DNA of 64,000 nucleotides from Candidatus Treponema caballi (GTDB lineage Bacteria; Spirochaetota; Spirochaetia; Treponematales; Treponemataceae), in contig JAGHRS010000019.1 of NCBI GenBank assembly GCA_018066285.1, positions 62,001 through 126,000 of the forward strand. Reading direction: 5' to 3'. Below are positions 16,579 through 25,634 of this stretch, one piece after another (the stretch's first letter is position 1; every line of letters begins with the position of its first letter). The notes beneath the pieces are model-generated. The model did not search any database. It saw only the letters and a program-made list of their open reading frames with translations, and had not been told where the DNA came from. A program made the translations under genes and the position numbers.

Positions 16579-19500
16579 GTGTTCTTAAAAAGTCTTGATA
16601 TTTACGGATTTAAATCTTTCGCTGATCATACGCACGTAGAATTCTCTGACGGTATTACAGCTCTTCTCGGTCCTAACGGATGCGGTAAGAGTAATGTCGT
16701 TGATGCCGTAAAGTGGGTTCTCGGAGAGCAGAGTGCCAAGAACATGCGTGCGGATAAGATGGAAGACATCATCTTTAATGGAACTGAAACACGCAAGCCT
16801 CTTAACGTTGCAGAAGTCACGCTTACCATTTCCAACGAAGCAGGTCTTCTTCCTCTTGATATAAGTGAAATCACCATAAAGCGCCGTCTGTTCCGCTCCG
16901 GAGAAGGCGAGTACTGGATTAACGGAACGCTTGCAAAACTGAAGGATGTGCGCGAGCTGTTCTGGGATACGGGTGTCGGTAAGGCAGCCTATTCCGTCAT
17001 GGAACAGGGAAAGATTGACCAGATTCTTTCCAATAAACCTGAAGACCGCCGCTACATTTTTGAAGAGGCTGCCGGTATTACGCGTTTCAAGGCGCGCCGT
17101 GCAGAAGCTGAGCGTAAACTTGAGCGCACTGAAGAGAACATGAAGCAGGTCGACGGTATTCTCGGAGAAGTCAAGCACCGCTATGACTCTCTGAAAGTGC
17201 AGGCTGAAAAGACAACCGCCTACCGCGAACTCAAGGATAAGGTTTTTGAACTTGAGCGCGACATCCAGCTTCTGAAACTGAAAGGTTTTGTTCAGGATAA
17301 GTTCAACCGCGAGGATGACATAAAGAAAAACACGGAAATGCGTGATAAGCTCCGCGCTGAAATTGATACCATCCACGCAGAGCTTGACGAGCACATGGAT
17401 GAAGTCAACTCCATGGAAAGTGAGCTCGTCAGCCTGCAGCAGCAGATTTACAAGCTGGCTATCGACAAGCAGGCAAAGTCAAACGAGCTTGGTCAGCTGA
17501 ACGAGCGCCAGAACGAGGCAAAGCAGAAGATCAACCAGCTTGAAAGCCGCAAGGCAGGCCTTGAAGAGCAGATTGAGGATGTGCGCGAAGATGCTGATGA
17601 CCAGCAGGTGCAGGTGCATGACCTGACGAAGCGGCTCAGTGACATTACAAAGAACATTTCTTCTTTTGAAGACAACATAGAACTTGCGGGAAACCGCATT
17701 ACAGAAAATGACCGCCGCTCAGCAGAAGCAGAGCATGATATCCGGGAGCTTGAGGATGCACGTGCTGAAATGCAGGAACGCCTTGAAGCCATTACTGAGG
17801 ATATCGTTACTCAGCTTGACTCAAAGCTTCGTTCTGCAGGGTATTCAAGCCAGTCACGTCAAAAGGCGCAGGATGAGGTCAACACGTTGCTTTCCCAGCT
17901 CAAGATTCTTGCAGAAGGCAGACGGAGCATTTTCGAAGACTTCGCCAAGCTGAAAGGTCCTTCCGAAGCTGACGTCGCAAAATTCACGGCAAGCGCGGTT
18001 TCCTCATTCACCGAGCTTGAAACGCTTTCCGGCAAGCTCAGCGACGCCTTTGACGGCTTTGTTGAGACAACACCACAGTTCATAGACGAGTTCCTTTCAC
18101 CAGAAGGCATCATCACCAAAAAGCGTGGCATTGACGTTGAGATAGAGCAGAACCGCGCGCAGGTCGCTGAAAAGCGCGATGTCATCAGCTCTCTGAAAGC
18201 GGAGAACAGCGAGCTTGTCACCAAGATTGACGAATACAGAAAGACCCTTGAAGGCATGCGCATCAACAAGGCGCAGATGGAAGCTCAGATTACATCTGCA
18301 GAAGAGCAGTTGAAGCTGCTTAACCGCCAGATTGCAGCCCTTGAAGCGCAGTTCCGCGAGCTTGAGAACGAGCTTTTTGCTGAAAACAAGAAGTACGACG
18401 ACCTTGCAGACCAGATTCTTGAAATGGATGGCGAGATTCAGTCCATGGAAAGAAAGGGCATCAAGATGACTGAGGACCTGACTGACCTTGAGACAAACAT
18501 CGCCAGCCGCAACACTGATGTCGCCGGAAAGAAAAAGGACCTTGAAAAGAAAAACGCAGAGCGCGACAGGTATCAGGCGCTCATTGAAAAGGCAAACTTC
18601 TCAGCCGCGACGGTTGATATTGAAATACGTACATTGAAGGATAACTTCCGCGACACCCATTCCCGTGACCTTATGGAATTTGAGGAGCGGATGTACACGA
18701 TTGACAGGCAGCCGGCAGAAATGCGCGAGGAACTGTCGGATGTGCGCAACAAGCTCAAGAGCCTTGGAAGCGTCAACTTCATGGCTGTGGAAGAGTTCGC
18801 CGAAACAAAGGAACGCTACGAGTTCCTTTCCGCACAGATTGCCGACCTTCAGAAAGCGCGCGATGACCTTCGCCGTATTACTGAGGAAATCCGCGCTGAG
18901 TCCACGGAACAGTTCCTGGCAACCTACAACAAGATCAAGAAAAACTTCCACAATATGTTCCGCCGTCTTTTTGGCGGAGGTCGTGCAGAGCTCCGTCTCG
19001 TCGACCCGCAGAACGTTCTTGAGTCCGGTATCGATATTTTCGCGCAGCCGCCGGGAAAGAAACTTGAGAACATCGCACTGCTTTCAGGTGGTGAAAAGAC
19101 AATGACGGCAGTTTCTCTGCTGTTCGCTACATACATGGTCCGTCCGTCTCCGTTCTGTCTGCTTGACGAGATTGATGCTGCGCTCGACGAACAGAACGTC
19201 CTCCGCTTTGTCCAGACACTGCGCGAGTTCGGCAACATCAGCCAGTATATCGTCATCACACATAACAAGAAGACCGTAGCAGGTGCTGGAACAATGCTCG
19301 GCGTCACGATGGAAGAATCCGGCGTCAGTAAGGTCATCACCATCAAGCTTGAGGAGAACGGCCGCATTATCCTGCCGGATCCTGAACCGTTTGAGGAAGA
19401 GGATGTCGCGCCTGAGACAGATGTCGTCATTCCGCCGCATCCGCCTAAGCGCGTTCATGGAAACTCAATGCCGCAGGGGCTGATTGTAGAAAAGGCACAG

Positions 19501-19614
19501 AAAATTGAAAACGCAGCAGAAGAAGGAACTGTAGAAGCTCCGTCTTTTGAGGCATCAGAAAATACAGACAGTACACAGGGTGAGGGTACAACTGGAGATG
19601 AATCAGCTTCTTGA
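16579..19614 (+). CDS. smc: Chromosome segregation protein SMC, atypical hinge
   Basis: SMC is the ATPase core of bacterial condensin. The N-terminal head has LKSLDIYGFKSFADHTHVEF and Walker A GPNGCGKSN; the C-terminal head has the ABC signature LSGGEKTMTAVSLL (about residue 835) and Walker B LLDEIDAALDEQN (about 860). Long coiled coils lie between. At about 1011 residues it is shorter than the usual 1150-1200. The stretch at about 415-525 where the hinge should be lacks the glycine-rich hinge signature. An 85-residue acidic tail follows the head. I start it at the GTG at 16579 because homology begins with FLKSLDI; a TTG at 16534 would add 15 residues. Confidence 0.94.
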   Translation: MFLKSLDIYGFKSFADHTHVEFSDGITALLGPNGCGKSNVVDAVKWVLGEQSAKNMRADKMEDIIFNGTETRKPLNVAEVTLTISNEAGLLPLDISEITIKRRLFRSGEGEYWINGTLAKLKDVRELFWDTGVGKAAYSVMEQGKIDQILSNKPEDRRYIFEEAAGITRFKARRAEAERKLERTEENMKQVDGILGEVKHRYDSLKVQAEKTTAYRELKDKVFELERDIQLLKLKGFVQDKFNREDDIKKNTEMRDKLRAEIDTIHAELDEHMDEVNSMESELVSLQQQIYKLAIDKQAKSNELGQLNERQNEAKQKINQLESRKAGLEEQIEDVREDADDQQVQVHDLTKRLSDITKNISSFEDNIELAGNRITENDRRSAEAEHDIRELEDARAEMQERLEAITEDIVTQLDSKLRSAGYSSQSRQKAQDEVNTLLSQLKILAEGRRSIFEDFAKLKGPSEADVAKFTASAVSSFTELETLSGKLSDAFDGFVETTPQFIDEFLSPEGIITKKRGIDVEIEQNRAQVAEKRDVISSLKAENSELVTKIDEYRKTLEGMRINKAQMEAQITSAEEQLKLLNRQIAALEAQFRELENELFAENKKYDDLADQILEMDGEIQSMERKGIKMTEDLTDLETNIASRNTDVAGKKKDLEKKNAERDRYQALIEKANFSAATVDIEIRTLKDNFRDTHSRDLMEFEERMYTIDRQPAEMREELSDVRNKLKSLGSVNFMAVEEFAETKERYEFLSAQIADLQKARDDLRRITEEIRAESTEQFLATYNKIKKNFHNMFRRLFGGGRAELRLVDPQNVLESGIDIFAQPPGKKLENIALLSGGEKTMTAVSLLFATYMVRPSPFCLLDEIDAALDEQNVLRFVQTLREFGNISQYIVITHNKKTVAGAGTMLGVTMEESGVSKVITIKLEENGRIILPDPEPFEEEDVAPETDVVIPPHPPKRVHGNSMPQGLIVEKAQKIENAAEEGTVEAPSFEASENTDSTQGEGTTGDESAS

Positions 19615-20011
19615 GAAGATAAAACTCTGGATTCTCGGCGCTTATGATAAGACGGTGGATTTCTGCAGGGAAAAGTGGGAAGAACAGCGTCTTATCTGCA
19701 TAGCTGTCCTTGCTCTTGTTCTTCTGATTATTCTGCTGCTTATCCTGCTTCCATCATTAAGCGTCGAAAAGCCGGAAAAAGTAAAAGCTTCTCAAACTGA
19801 TTCTGTTGCTGAAATTGAGATGGAGCCTTTTCTTTCCATCCCTTCAGAACCATACATAGAAGATGATTACGTGTATACACGCGACAAAGTGACACGCTGG
19901 TCAGAGAGCGCCGTCAATGAATGGTTCAGTGAACCTGATGAAGAAATGCTTGATGAGCTTAAGAAAGCCAATGACAAACTCATTGATGATATGATGGAGG
20001 TAGTTCCATGA
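19598..20011 (+). CDS. Small single-pass membrane protein, unknown
   Basis: A 137-residue protein whose ATG lies 17 bp inside the end of smc. It has a short amphipathic cytoplasmic start (MNQLLEKIKLWILG), a strong membrane helix at about 33-55 (leucine/isoleucine run) and an acidic outer part with tyrosine and tryptophan (YIEDDYVYTRDKVTRW). No family is recognised. It overlaps the next gene by four bases (ATGA). Tight coupling with smc and the following lipoprotein suggests an envelope function co-regulated with chromosome segregation, which is inference. Confidence 0.75.
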   Translation: MNQLLEKIKLWILGAYDKTVDFCREKWEEQRLICIAVLALVLLIILLLILLPSLSVEKPEKVKASQTDSVAEIEMEPFLSIPSEPYIEDDYVYTRDKVTRWSESAVNEWFSEPDEEMLDELKKANDKLIDDMMEVVP

Positions 20012-21252
20012 TGAAAGAGTGCCTTCGTTTTGTGCTGCTTGTAATGCTGACTGCAGTTTTATTTTCCTCCTGTGCCTCTGATGATGCTGCTGAAAGCCAG
20101 ATGCCAGAAGAAACCGTTCCTGTTGTTGCTGTTGAAGTCAATGAAGAACCTCTTCCGGAAGTTCCGGATTCAGTGCTTTCGGAACCTGAGCTTCCTGCAG
20201 TTGAGGATATCCTGCCTGAAGCTGCAGAAACAGAGCCTGTTGTTCAAGAGGAAGCAGTTTTTGAAGAAATCGTGCTTTCTGAAGAGTACATAGAAAACGA
20301 GTTTATCCCGGTTGAAGAAGAACCTTTATACACCATTGACGTTGTTGCCTATTATGACGATTTCTCTGTGGCAGATAACGAATTCGTTGATGTGGAAATA
20401 CCGGTTTTCGAAGAAATTGAGCCTGTTATACCTGAACCTCCTGTTCTGCCTGTTAAAGAAGATGAAGTAAGAAAACCTGTTGTTGTCATAACTGAAGAAG
20501 AAGCTGTTGCTTCTTCGGAGCGTGAAAAAGAAATTGCGCTTTCTGAGCTTGAATCAATACTGGAAAAAGTTCCAGAGGAAGAAACGCCGCCATCTCCGGT
20601 TCCAAGCCGTTCCATCACAATACATAAAAATGACATTATTGATTGCCCGTATCAGGGAAACTGGTGGGTGTATCTTGGAGATATGAATGGCTCGAATTCG
20701 GTCGTCTTTATGGGACGCGATTATATCTCAAACAAAACCGTATTCACATTGCGGGCCTCAAAAGAGGGAACCGCGTTGCTCCACTTCTTCAAGCAGGACA
20801 TAATCGGCGGCGTCATGGTTGATGATTACCTGGAAGTTACTGTTGAAGAAAGTATAGCCGCTTCTGAAAAGATTACACTGGATGAGTTTATTATAAGTCA
20901 GATACAGGATGATGACACAGTAGCGGTGGATTATGTGCAATATCAGGAAAAAAGCGCTTCTGTTTCTGATGAGCCCGTGATGGAAACTGTTCCTGTTTCT
21001 TTACCTGAAGTTACTTTTGAAGCTGAATCAAGTATTGTGTCGGATGAAGAAGAAGTGACCAGTGTTGTTGAAGAAATCCTTAATCCTGATGAAGACTTGT
21101 TTATGCGGGCTCAGGAACTTGAGAAGACAGATATAGAAGGTGCGCTTATTCTATATACACAGCTTGTTTCTGCTTATCCTGCCAGTCCGTACTGGAACCA
21201 GGCAAGCAAACGAATCACCTACATTAACCGCTTCTACTTTTTCAAGCGCTAA
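20008..21252 (+). CDS. Very acidic lipoprotein with C-terminal TPR-like end
   Basis: This 414-residue protein begins with a lipoprotein signal (MMKECLRFVLLVMLTAVLF, lipobox FSSC). Residues 30-200 are dominated by E, V and P (many EEPLPEVPD-like steps) and look unstructured. A compact beta-rich domain follows at about 205-290 (IIDCPYQGNWWVYLGDMNG, VFMGRDYISNKTVFTL), then a second acidic stretch, then a short helical repeat (GALILYTQLVSAYPASPYW) resembling the last TPR of a YbgF/CpoB-type protein. Function is unknown; an envelope scaffold or spacer across the periplasm is possible. A bidirectional terminator follows. Confidence 0.8.
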   Translation: MMKECLRFVLLVMLTAVLFSSCASDDAAESQMPEETVPVVAVEVNEEPLPEVPDSVLSEPELPAVEDILPEAAETEPVVQEEAVFEEIVLSEEYIENEFIPVEEEPLYTIDVVAYYDDFSVADNEFVDVEIPVFEEIEPVIPEPPVLPVKEDEVRKPVVVITEEEAVASSEREKEIALSELESILEKVPEEETPPSPVPSRSITIHKNDIIDCPYQGNWWVYLGDMNGSNSVVFMGRDYISNKTVFTLRASKEGTALLHFFKQDIIGGVMVDDYLEVTVEESIAASEKITLDEFIISQIQDDDTVAVDYVQYQEKSASVSDEPVMETVPVSLPEVTFEAESSIVSDEEEVTSVVEEILNPDEDLFMRAQELEKTDIEGALILYTQLVSAYPASPYWNQASKRITYINRFYFFKR

Positions 21253-21272
21253 ACACAGATTCTGCGAGAAAT

Positions 21273-21307
21273 AAAAAAAAAGCACGCATTTTGCGTGCTT
21301 TTTTTTC
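21273..21307. terminator. Bidirectional Rho-independent terminator
   Basis: AGCACGCA (21281-21288) pairs with TGCGTGCT (21292-21299), flanked by an A run and a T run, so it works in both directions between the convergent lipoprotein and RsbW-like genes. Confidence 0.9.
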
Positions 21308-21333
21308 GTTGGCGAATAATTCCGCCAGCAATA

Positions 21334-21885
21334 TTATTCGCCGTCGATCTGAATGCCGTGGCGTTTCTGCTGGAAGCGCTTGAGCATTGCTACTCCGTTG
21401 CGCTTGTCATTGTAAATGAAACCGCCGTTCCAGTATTCAAGAGCGGCGAACAGTGCGTTACCACCGTCCTGATCATCACTTTTCTTTGTGCGGAAAGAAA
21501 CGAAATCTGCAAGTTCCTCAAAGTTCTGCGTGTGCAGGCACTCAAGACGCTTTTTATTGAATTCGTTCCATTTTTCGAGATCCTTGAAACCTTCACCTTC
21601 ATCTTCAACGATGATGTGTGCATGTGACGGGCTGAAAGAATACCATACACGGACTTTCTTGTTTGTATCACAGTCGTTTCCGTGCTTTACAGCATTCTTG
21701 ATGACCTCACTGATCTGCTGTTCAAGAAGGTTGATCTCCTTAATCTCGAGAGGAGCAGGCTGAACAATCATCAGGGTAAAATACCTGATTCTGCGGAAAT
21801 CTGATGGGAATTCCTTGTACAGCATGTTTGTCTTGTCAAATAATGGATCGCTTCCATCTGAGCGTAACTCTTTAATCTGGTCCAT
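21334..21885 (-). CDS. RsbW-like anti-sigma/serine kinase ATPase
   Basis: A 183-residue GHKL-fold ATP-binding protein. The N box is EQQISEVIKNAVKHGN, the G1 box DEGEGF, and a late GGNALFAALEYWNGG forms the lid. These are features of RsbW/SpoIIAB kinases, which bind a partner and phosphorylate the STAS antagonist. It lies after a STAS gene and an RsbU-type phosphatase on the same strand, a full partner-switching set. No sigma factor gene is in the window, so the target is unknown. Confidence 0.88.
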   Translation of the reverse strand: MDQIKELRSDGSDPLFDKTNMLYKEFPSDFRRIRYFTLMIVQPAPLEIKEINLLEQQISEVIKNAVKHGNDCDTNKKVRVWYSFSPSHAHIIVEDEGEGFKDLEKWNEFNKKRLECLHTQNFEELADFVSFRTKKSDDQDGGNALFAALEYWNGGFIYNDKRNGVAMLKRFQQKRHGIQIDGE

Positions 21886-21943
21886 ATATTAAATCCTTAT
21901 AATTACATCGAAAGCTTGTGATTCTCTCTCCGCGTCAGAATCA

Positions 21944-22282
21944 TCAGCCCTGAATCTTCATGAGAGCTTCTTCAACACTGTTGGCAATCGGGAAATAGCC
22001 CATCAGTTTTGTCAGCTCAATAACCTTCTTTACAGAACCATGAACATTTGCAATAGAAAGACGAAGACTCATCTTCTTGATTGTTGAGCAGATGTAAATC
22101 AGCGCACCAATTCCGGAAGAGTCGATATAGTCTACCTTTTCAAGATTGATGATGAAACTGCGAACATTTTTTTCGAGCATTTTCATTACGAGCTCTTTGA
22201 GCTTGTATGAATTGTACAAATCCATTTCGCCATCTACATCAATGATGTATGTCTCTCCGTTTTTGCGGATTTTAAGTTCCAT
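21944..22282 (-). CDS. STAS-domain anti-sigma antagonist (RsbV/SpoIIAA-like)
   Basis: A 112-residue single STAS domain with the phosphorylation motif in VDYIDSSGIGALIYI; one of the two serines after aspartate is the usual phosphate acceptor. It would bind the RsbW-like protein at 21334 when unphosphorylated and be reset by the phosphatase at 22294. It starts 11 bases after that phosphatase gene, with AAGGAGTG as ribosome-binding site. Motif and length are standard. Confidence 0.92.
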   Translation of the reverse strand: MELKIRKNGETYIIDVDGEMDLYNSYKLKELVMKMLEKNVRSFIINLEKVDYIDSSGIGALIYICSTIKKMSLRLSIANVHGSVKKVIELTKLMGYFPIANSVEEALMKIQG

Positions 22283-22293
22283 GTGTACACTCC

Positions 22294-23949
22294 TTATTGT
22301 ATTTTTATTACAAGCAATGTCTGATCATCATGCTGACGAGCAGACCCTGTGAAATTCTTTATATCAGCCTTGACAAGGCTTGCGATTTCCTTACTTCCTG
22401 CGTCCTTATTATCGGTGATGGATTTGATAAGTCTGTCGATTGAATACTGTGCACCTGATTTGTTTACAGCCTCTGCAACTCCGTCTGAGTAAAGAACGAT
22501 GATATCACCTGACTGGACGTCGATTGTATTGTCGGCATAAGTTGACTGTTTTTCAATACCGATAGGTTCTGATGAAGTGTAAAGCTGTTCGACTTTTCCT
22601 TCTGCAGCTGAGTAGTAGAGAATAGGAGAACTTCCTGCCGTTGCATATTCAACTTTGTGGTTTATGCCGTCATAGTTGAGCAGTGAAAGAGACGCGAAGT
22701 GGTCAATGTTATCTTCAACGGCAATACCTCTGTTTGCCCACTGAATGATTGTTGCGGCTGTCTGCTTTGTGTTTGTGATCAGCCTCATGATTGCACGGAG
22801 CATAATCATAATGACGACTGAGTTCATTCCCTTTCCGGCAACATCTGCCATTATGAATGAAATGCGGTCCTGGCGTGATGGCAGAACGTCGTAATAGTCA
22901 GCGCAGACGCCTTCAGCCTTGTCCTGGAATGAACCAAGCTGAATGCCGGGGATGACAGGAAGAACTTTAGGGTTCATTGTTTCCTGAAGCTTTGTAGCAA
23001 TTTCAGATTCACGTACAAGCTCTGTATGGTCGCGGAATTCCTGGAATGAATACACATTCTTAACAGAAGCGCAGGCAAAGTCACAGAGAACCTGAGCCTT
23101 TTCAAAGTCGAGTTCAGAGAAAGGCTCTTTATTTGCCGTACGTGCAAGGGCAATGATACCGATAGCCTTATCGTTTACGACCATAGGGAGGAAGATGTAG
23201 CTTCCGCACTTGAGGAACTCTTCATCCTCGTTCTGGAAGATTCTTTCATCTGAAAGAGGATCTGTTATGAGTTCGGCTTTACCGGCGCGTGCAACCTTTC
23301 CGAAAATGTTTTCATCAAGACCGAACTGTGCGAAACGGAAGTGTGTATCAACGCGGACAACCTTATGCGGAACATCATCAGGAAGCTTGAACGGCGGCGG
23401 GAACTCGCCAGCAAAAGACTTGACGGCAATAACGTCATCAAAGTCATCGATGATGAGGATGACACCGCCGGTTGCTCCTGTCTCATTCATCATTGAGTAG
23501 GTGAATGATTCAAGCATGCGGTTATAGCTTGCTTCATCGACGAATGCGTCTGAAGCCTGCATGACGAACTGTTTGTTTGCTTCAAAGAACTTGATCTGCT
23601 CTTCTGAAAGCTCCAGTTTTTTCTCTTCTGGAACCTCGATTTCAGGGGTTTCGGCTGGAGCTTCCTGTTCTGCCGGTGTTTCTGCGGCAGAAGATGCGTT
23701 TTTCAGGCTTATCCAGAACGGTACCATAAGCAGATTCTGAATGAGGATGGCTGAAAGAAGTATTACTATGCTGTTGAGCGCGATGGCTCCTAAAATACCG
23801 GCAAGCAGAACAAGAAGGGCAATATACACCGTCAGCGATGCAACTGCGCGGTTTTTCCGGCGTGCAAGGACGAGTGTTATGAAAGAAAATATGGTAATGA
23901 CAAAAACCGCAATAATTGCGATCAGTGCCATGCTGTTATCAAGAAGCAA
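22294..23949 (-). CDS. RsbU-like PP2C serine phosphatase with GAF domain
   Basis: A 551-residue protein with two N-terminal membrane helices (about 8-85), an E/P-rich linker, a GAF-like domain (about 130-310) and a C-terminal SpoIIE/PP2C phosphatase (GVCADYYDVLP, DVAGKGMNS, SDGVAEAV, DDQTLLVIK). The usual GGD of this family reads CAD here, but the metal-binding aspartates are present. It should remove phosphate from the adjacent STAS protein in response to a GAF or membrane signal. I use the TTG at 23949 because AAGGGG lies before it; the next ATG, six codons later, has no ribosome-binding site. Confidence 0.9.
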   Translation of the reverse strand: MLLDNSMALIAIIAVFVITIFSFITLVLARRKNRAVASLTVYIALLVLLAGILGAIALNSIVILLSAILIQNLLMVPFWISLKNASSAAETPAEQEAPAETPEIEVPEEKKLELSEEQIKFFEANKQFVMQASDAFVDEASYNRMLESFTYSMMNETGATGGVILIIDDFDDVIAVKSFAGEFPPPFKLPDDVPHKVVRVDTHFRFAQFGLDENIFGKVARAGKAELITDPLSDERIFQNEDEEFLKCGSYIFLPMVVNDKAIGIIALARTANKEPFSELDFEKAQVLCDFACASVKNVYSFQEFRDHTELVRESEIATKLQETMNPKVLPVIPGIQLGSFQDKAEGVCADYYDVLPSRQDRISFIMADVAGKGMNSVVIMIMLRAIMRLITNTKQTAATIIQWANRGIAVEDNIDHFASLSLLNYDGINHKVEYATAGSSPILYYSAAEGKVEQLYTSSEPIGIEKQSTYADNTIDVQSGDIIVLYSDGVAEAVNKSGAQYSIDRLIKSITDNKDAGSKEIASLVKADIKNFTGSARQHDDQTLLVIKIQ

Positions 23950-24018
23950 AATGGGTACCCCTTATTCTTAACGGATATAGTTTTAGTTAAATAATTCTAA
24001 CATCCTATATTTCTACCG

Positions 24019-24948
24019 TCAAGTTTTTTTGCCTTTCAGGTTCTTGTGAAACAGCCCTTTTATACGGTTTATAAAGCGTTTTGCAGTTCCTTCGCCGTAT
24101 TTTTCGGTGAACTCTTCTGCGGCTTCTGCAATTGAGACATCATCCCCGAATTTGTGCTTGAGGTCATCCCAGTATCTGATGATCCAGACATACAGGTCAG
24201 ACGGTGTCCGTTGCTTGAACTTACGCAGAATATGCTGCTTCTGGATGACCGTGACAATCGGCAGGTAGAGGTTGTTGAACCAGGAGAGGATTGCTTCCTC
24301 CATGCTGATTTCATCAGTCTTGTCCTGATTGATGTAATATTTATGGATGAGGATGTGCTGGTAAATCTCGTCGTACTGACCGGTTGAAGAAAAGTCGATG
24401 TCCCAGTAGTCGGTAATGTCGCCGAAGCCAGTTTCACTGTAGAAAACACGCTTCTCATACTTGATGACCTGCCGCTTTATGCGTGACTGGGACATGCCCG
24501 GCTTGAGCTTTATCTCGCTTTGAAGACTGATAACCTCTGCATCGATATTTTCCACGCCCTGTGCACGTGCGACGGAAACGCGGTGGTTTCCATCCCTGAC
24601 GAAATAGAGTCCGCCAATTTCATACAGCACAATCGGGGGAAGGATGACATCGCTCAGGTGCGCGCGGTCAATGCTTTCCCATCTGTTCTTAAGGTGAAGG
24701 CTCTTTGGAAAGAAGTGATTGTCGAAGTCCCGGTAACGGCCTTCGCTTCCTGCTATCAGTGAAATGGGAACAACCTGCATTCCCATGTAGATTTCATTTT
24801 TCGGCTTTAAAAGCTGTTTGACTTCGGAAAAAGAAAGCAGCTTTGACTCTTCCGGATTGAGAAAGTGCTGCAGGTCATTAAAGAGGGCTTTGTTGCGCGC
24901 TTTGAAGAAGTCATCCTCGCTTTGCTGCCTGTATATTGAATCATTCAT
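24019..24948 (-). CDS. ParB/sulfiredoxin-fold domain protein
   Basis: This 309-residue cytoplasmic protein has a ParB-like nuclease-fold core at about 60-145: MQVVPISLIAGSEGRYRDFD, a DVILPPIVLYEI strand and FVRDGNHRVSVARAQG, which corresponds to the ParB box region. No DNA-binding helix-turn-helix of chromosomal ParB is evident; instead the C-terminal half is helical and aromatic (KYYINQDK, WFNNLYLPIVTVIQ) and ends with a basic tail. It may be a DUF4032-type protein. It overlaps the metallophosphoesterase gene by four bases, so the two are likely functional partners. Confidence 0.8.
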   Translation of the reverse strand: MNDSIYRQQSEDDFFKARNKALFNDLQHFLNPEESKLLSFSEVKQLLKPKNEIYMGMQVVPISLIAGSEGRYRDFDNHFFPKSLHLKNRWESIDRAHLSDVILPPIVLYEIGGLYFVRDGNHRVSVARAQGVENIDAEVISLQSEIKLKPGMSQSRIKRQVIKYEKRVFYSETGFGDITDYWDIDFSSTGQYDEIYQHILIHKYYINQDKTDEISMEEAILSWFNNLYLPIVTVIQKQHILRKFKQRTPSDLYVWIIRYWDDLKHKFGDDVSIAEAAEEFTEKYGEGTAKRFINRIKGLFHKNLKGKKT

Positions 24949-25631
24949 TTTGTGCGTTTTTCCTTTTTGGGTGGATCGGGCATTTCAATCACATAGTGAC
25001 TGAATGCGTTGATTACTGTCGTATCCTTGTATTGTGTGACCCTGGGTTCGGAAATGTCATACAGGTGAATGTGTCCGTGAACAAGGAACTTTGGCTTGTA
25101 TGTATCCATGAACGAAAGGTAACATTTGAATCCTCTGTGACAGGGATCGTTTTTGTCGTGAATGCCTTCTGGCGGTGCATGTGTCAGGAAAATATCCGTG
25201 GCCCGGCCGTATAAAAGCTTGTTGAGCAGGAGCCGGAATGAAAGACGGAACATGCGGAACGCCATCTGTCTGTTTGTGTATTGACTGAGACCTTTGTTAT
25301 AGCGCATGGAGCCGGATGCACCCGTGATGATAAGGTTTCCTATGCGGAATGATTTGAAACCTGCATACAGTGCACCGTGGCAGTGGTTGAGTTCAACATC
25401 GGGAATGTAACCGTTGTTGTCTGGTGTGGCGTGATAATACCGGTAATCATCAAGATTGTGGTTGCCAAAAACGAAGACCGTCGGTTTGTTCAGTGTAGTG
25501 ACGATAAAGTCTATGTACTCCATGGGAAGATCGCCTGCGCATAAGACAGCATCAACATCACCATAGCGTTCCTTGACGCCGGCACTGTAAACGAGCGGAT
25601 CAATCTGGTCTGAGATGCACAGGAGTTTCAT
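24945..25631 (-). CDS. Metallophosphoesterase
   Basis: A 228-residue calcineurin-like phosphoesterase: SDQID at the start (in place of DxH), CAGDLP, FGNHN, THAPPEG and HGHIH. The first metal motif lacks its usual histidine, so metal binding at one site may be altered. Substrates in the family range from cyclic nucleotides to phosphoproteins and cannot be named from sequence. It begins three bases after the TPR/Mrr-like gene and ends overlapping the ParB-like gene, forming a tight three-gene unit. Confidence 0.88.
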   Translation of the reverse strand: MKLLCISDQIDPLVYSAGVKERYGDVDAVLCAGDLPMEYIDFIVTTLNKPTVFVFGNHNLDDYRYYHATPDNNGYIPDVELNHCHGALYAGFKSFRIGNLIITGASGSMRYNKGLSQYTNRQMAFRMFRLSFRLLLNKLLYGRATDIFLTHAPPEGIHDKNDPCHRGFKCYLSFMDTYKPKFLVHGHIHLYDISEPRVTQYKDTTVINAFSHYVIEMPDPPKKEKRTK

Positions 25632-25634
25632 GAA

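Noticed and set aside
16585-17394. 269-codon open frame antisense to smc
   Set aside because: Lies wholly within smc on the other strand, has no family-like motifs or ribosome-binding site; a codon-bias shadow.
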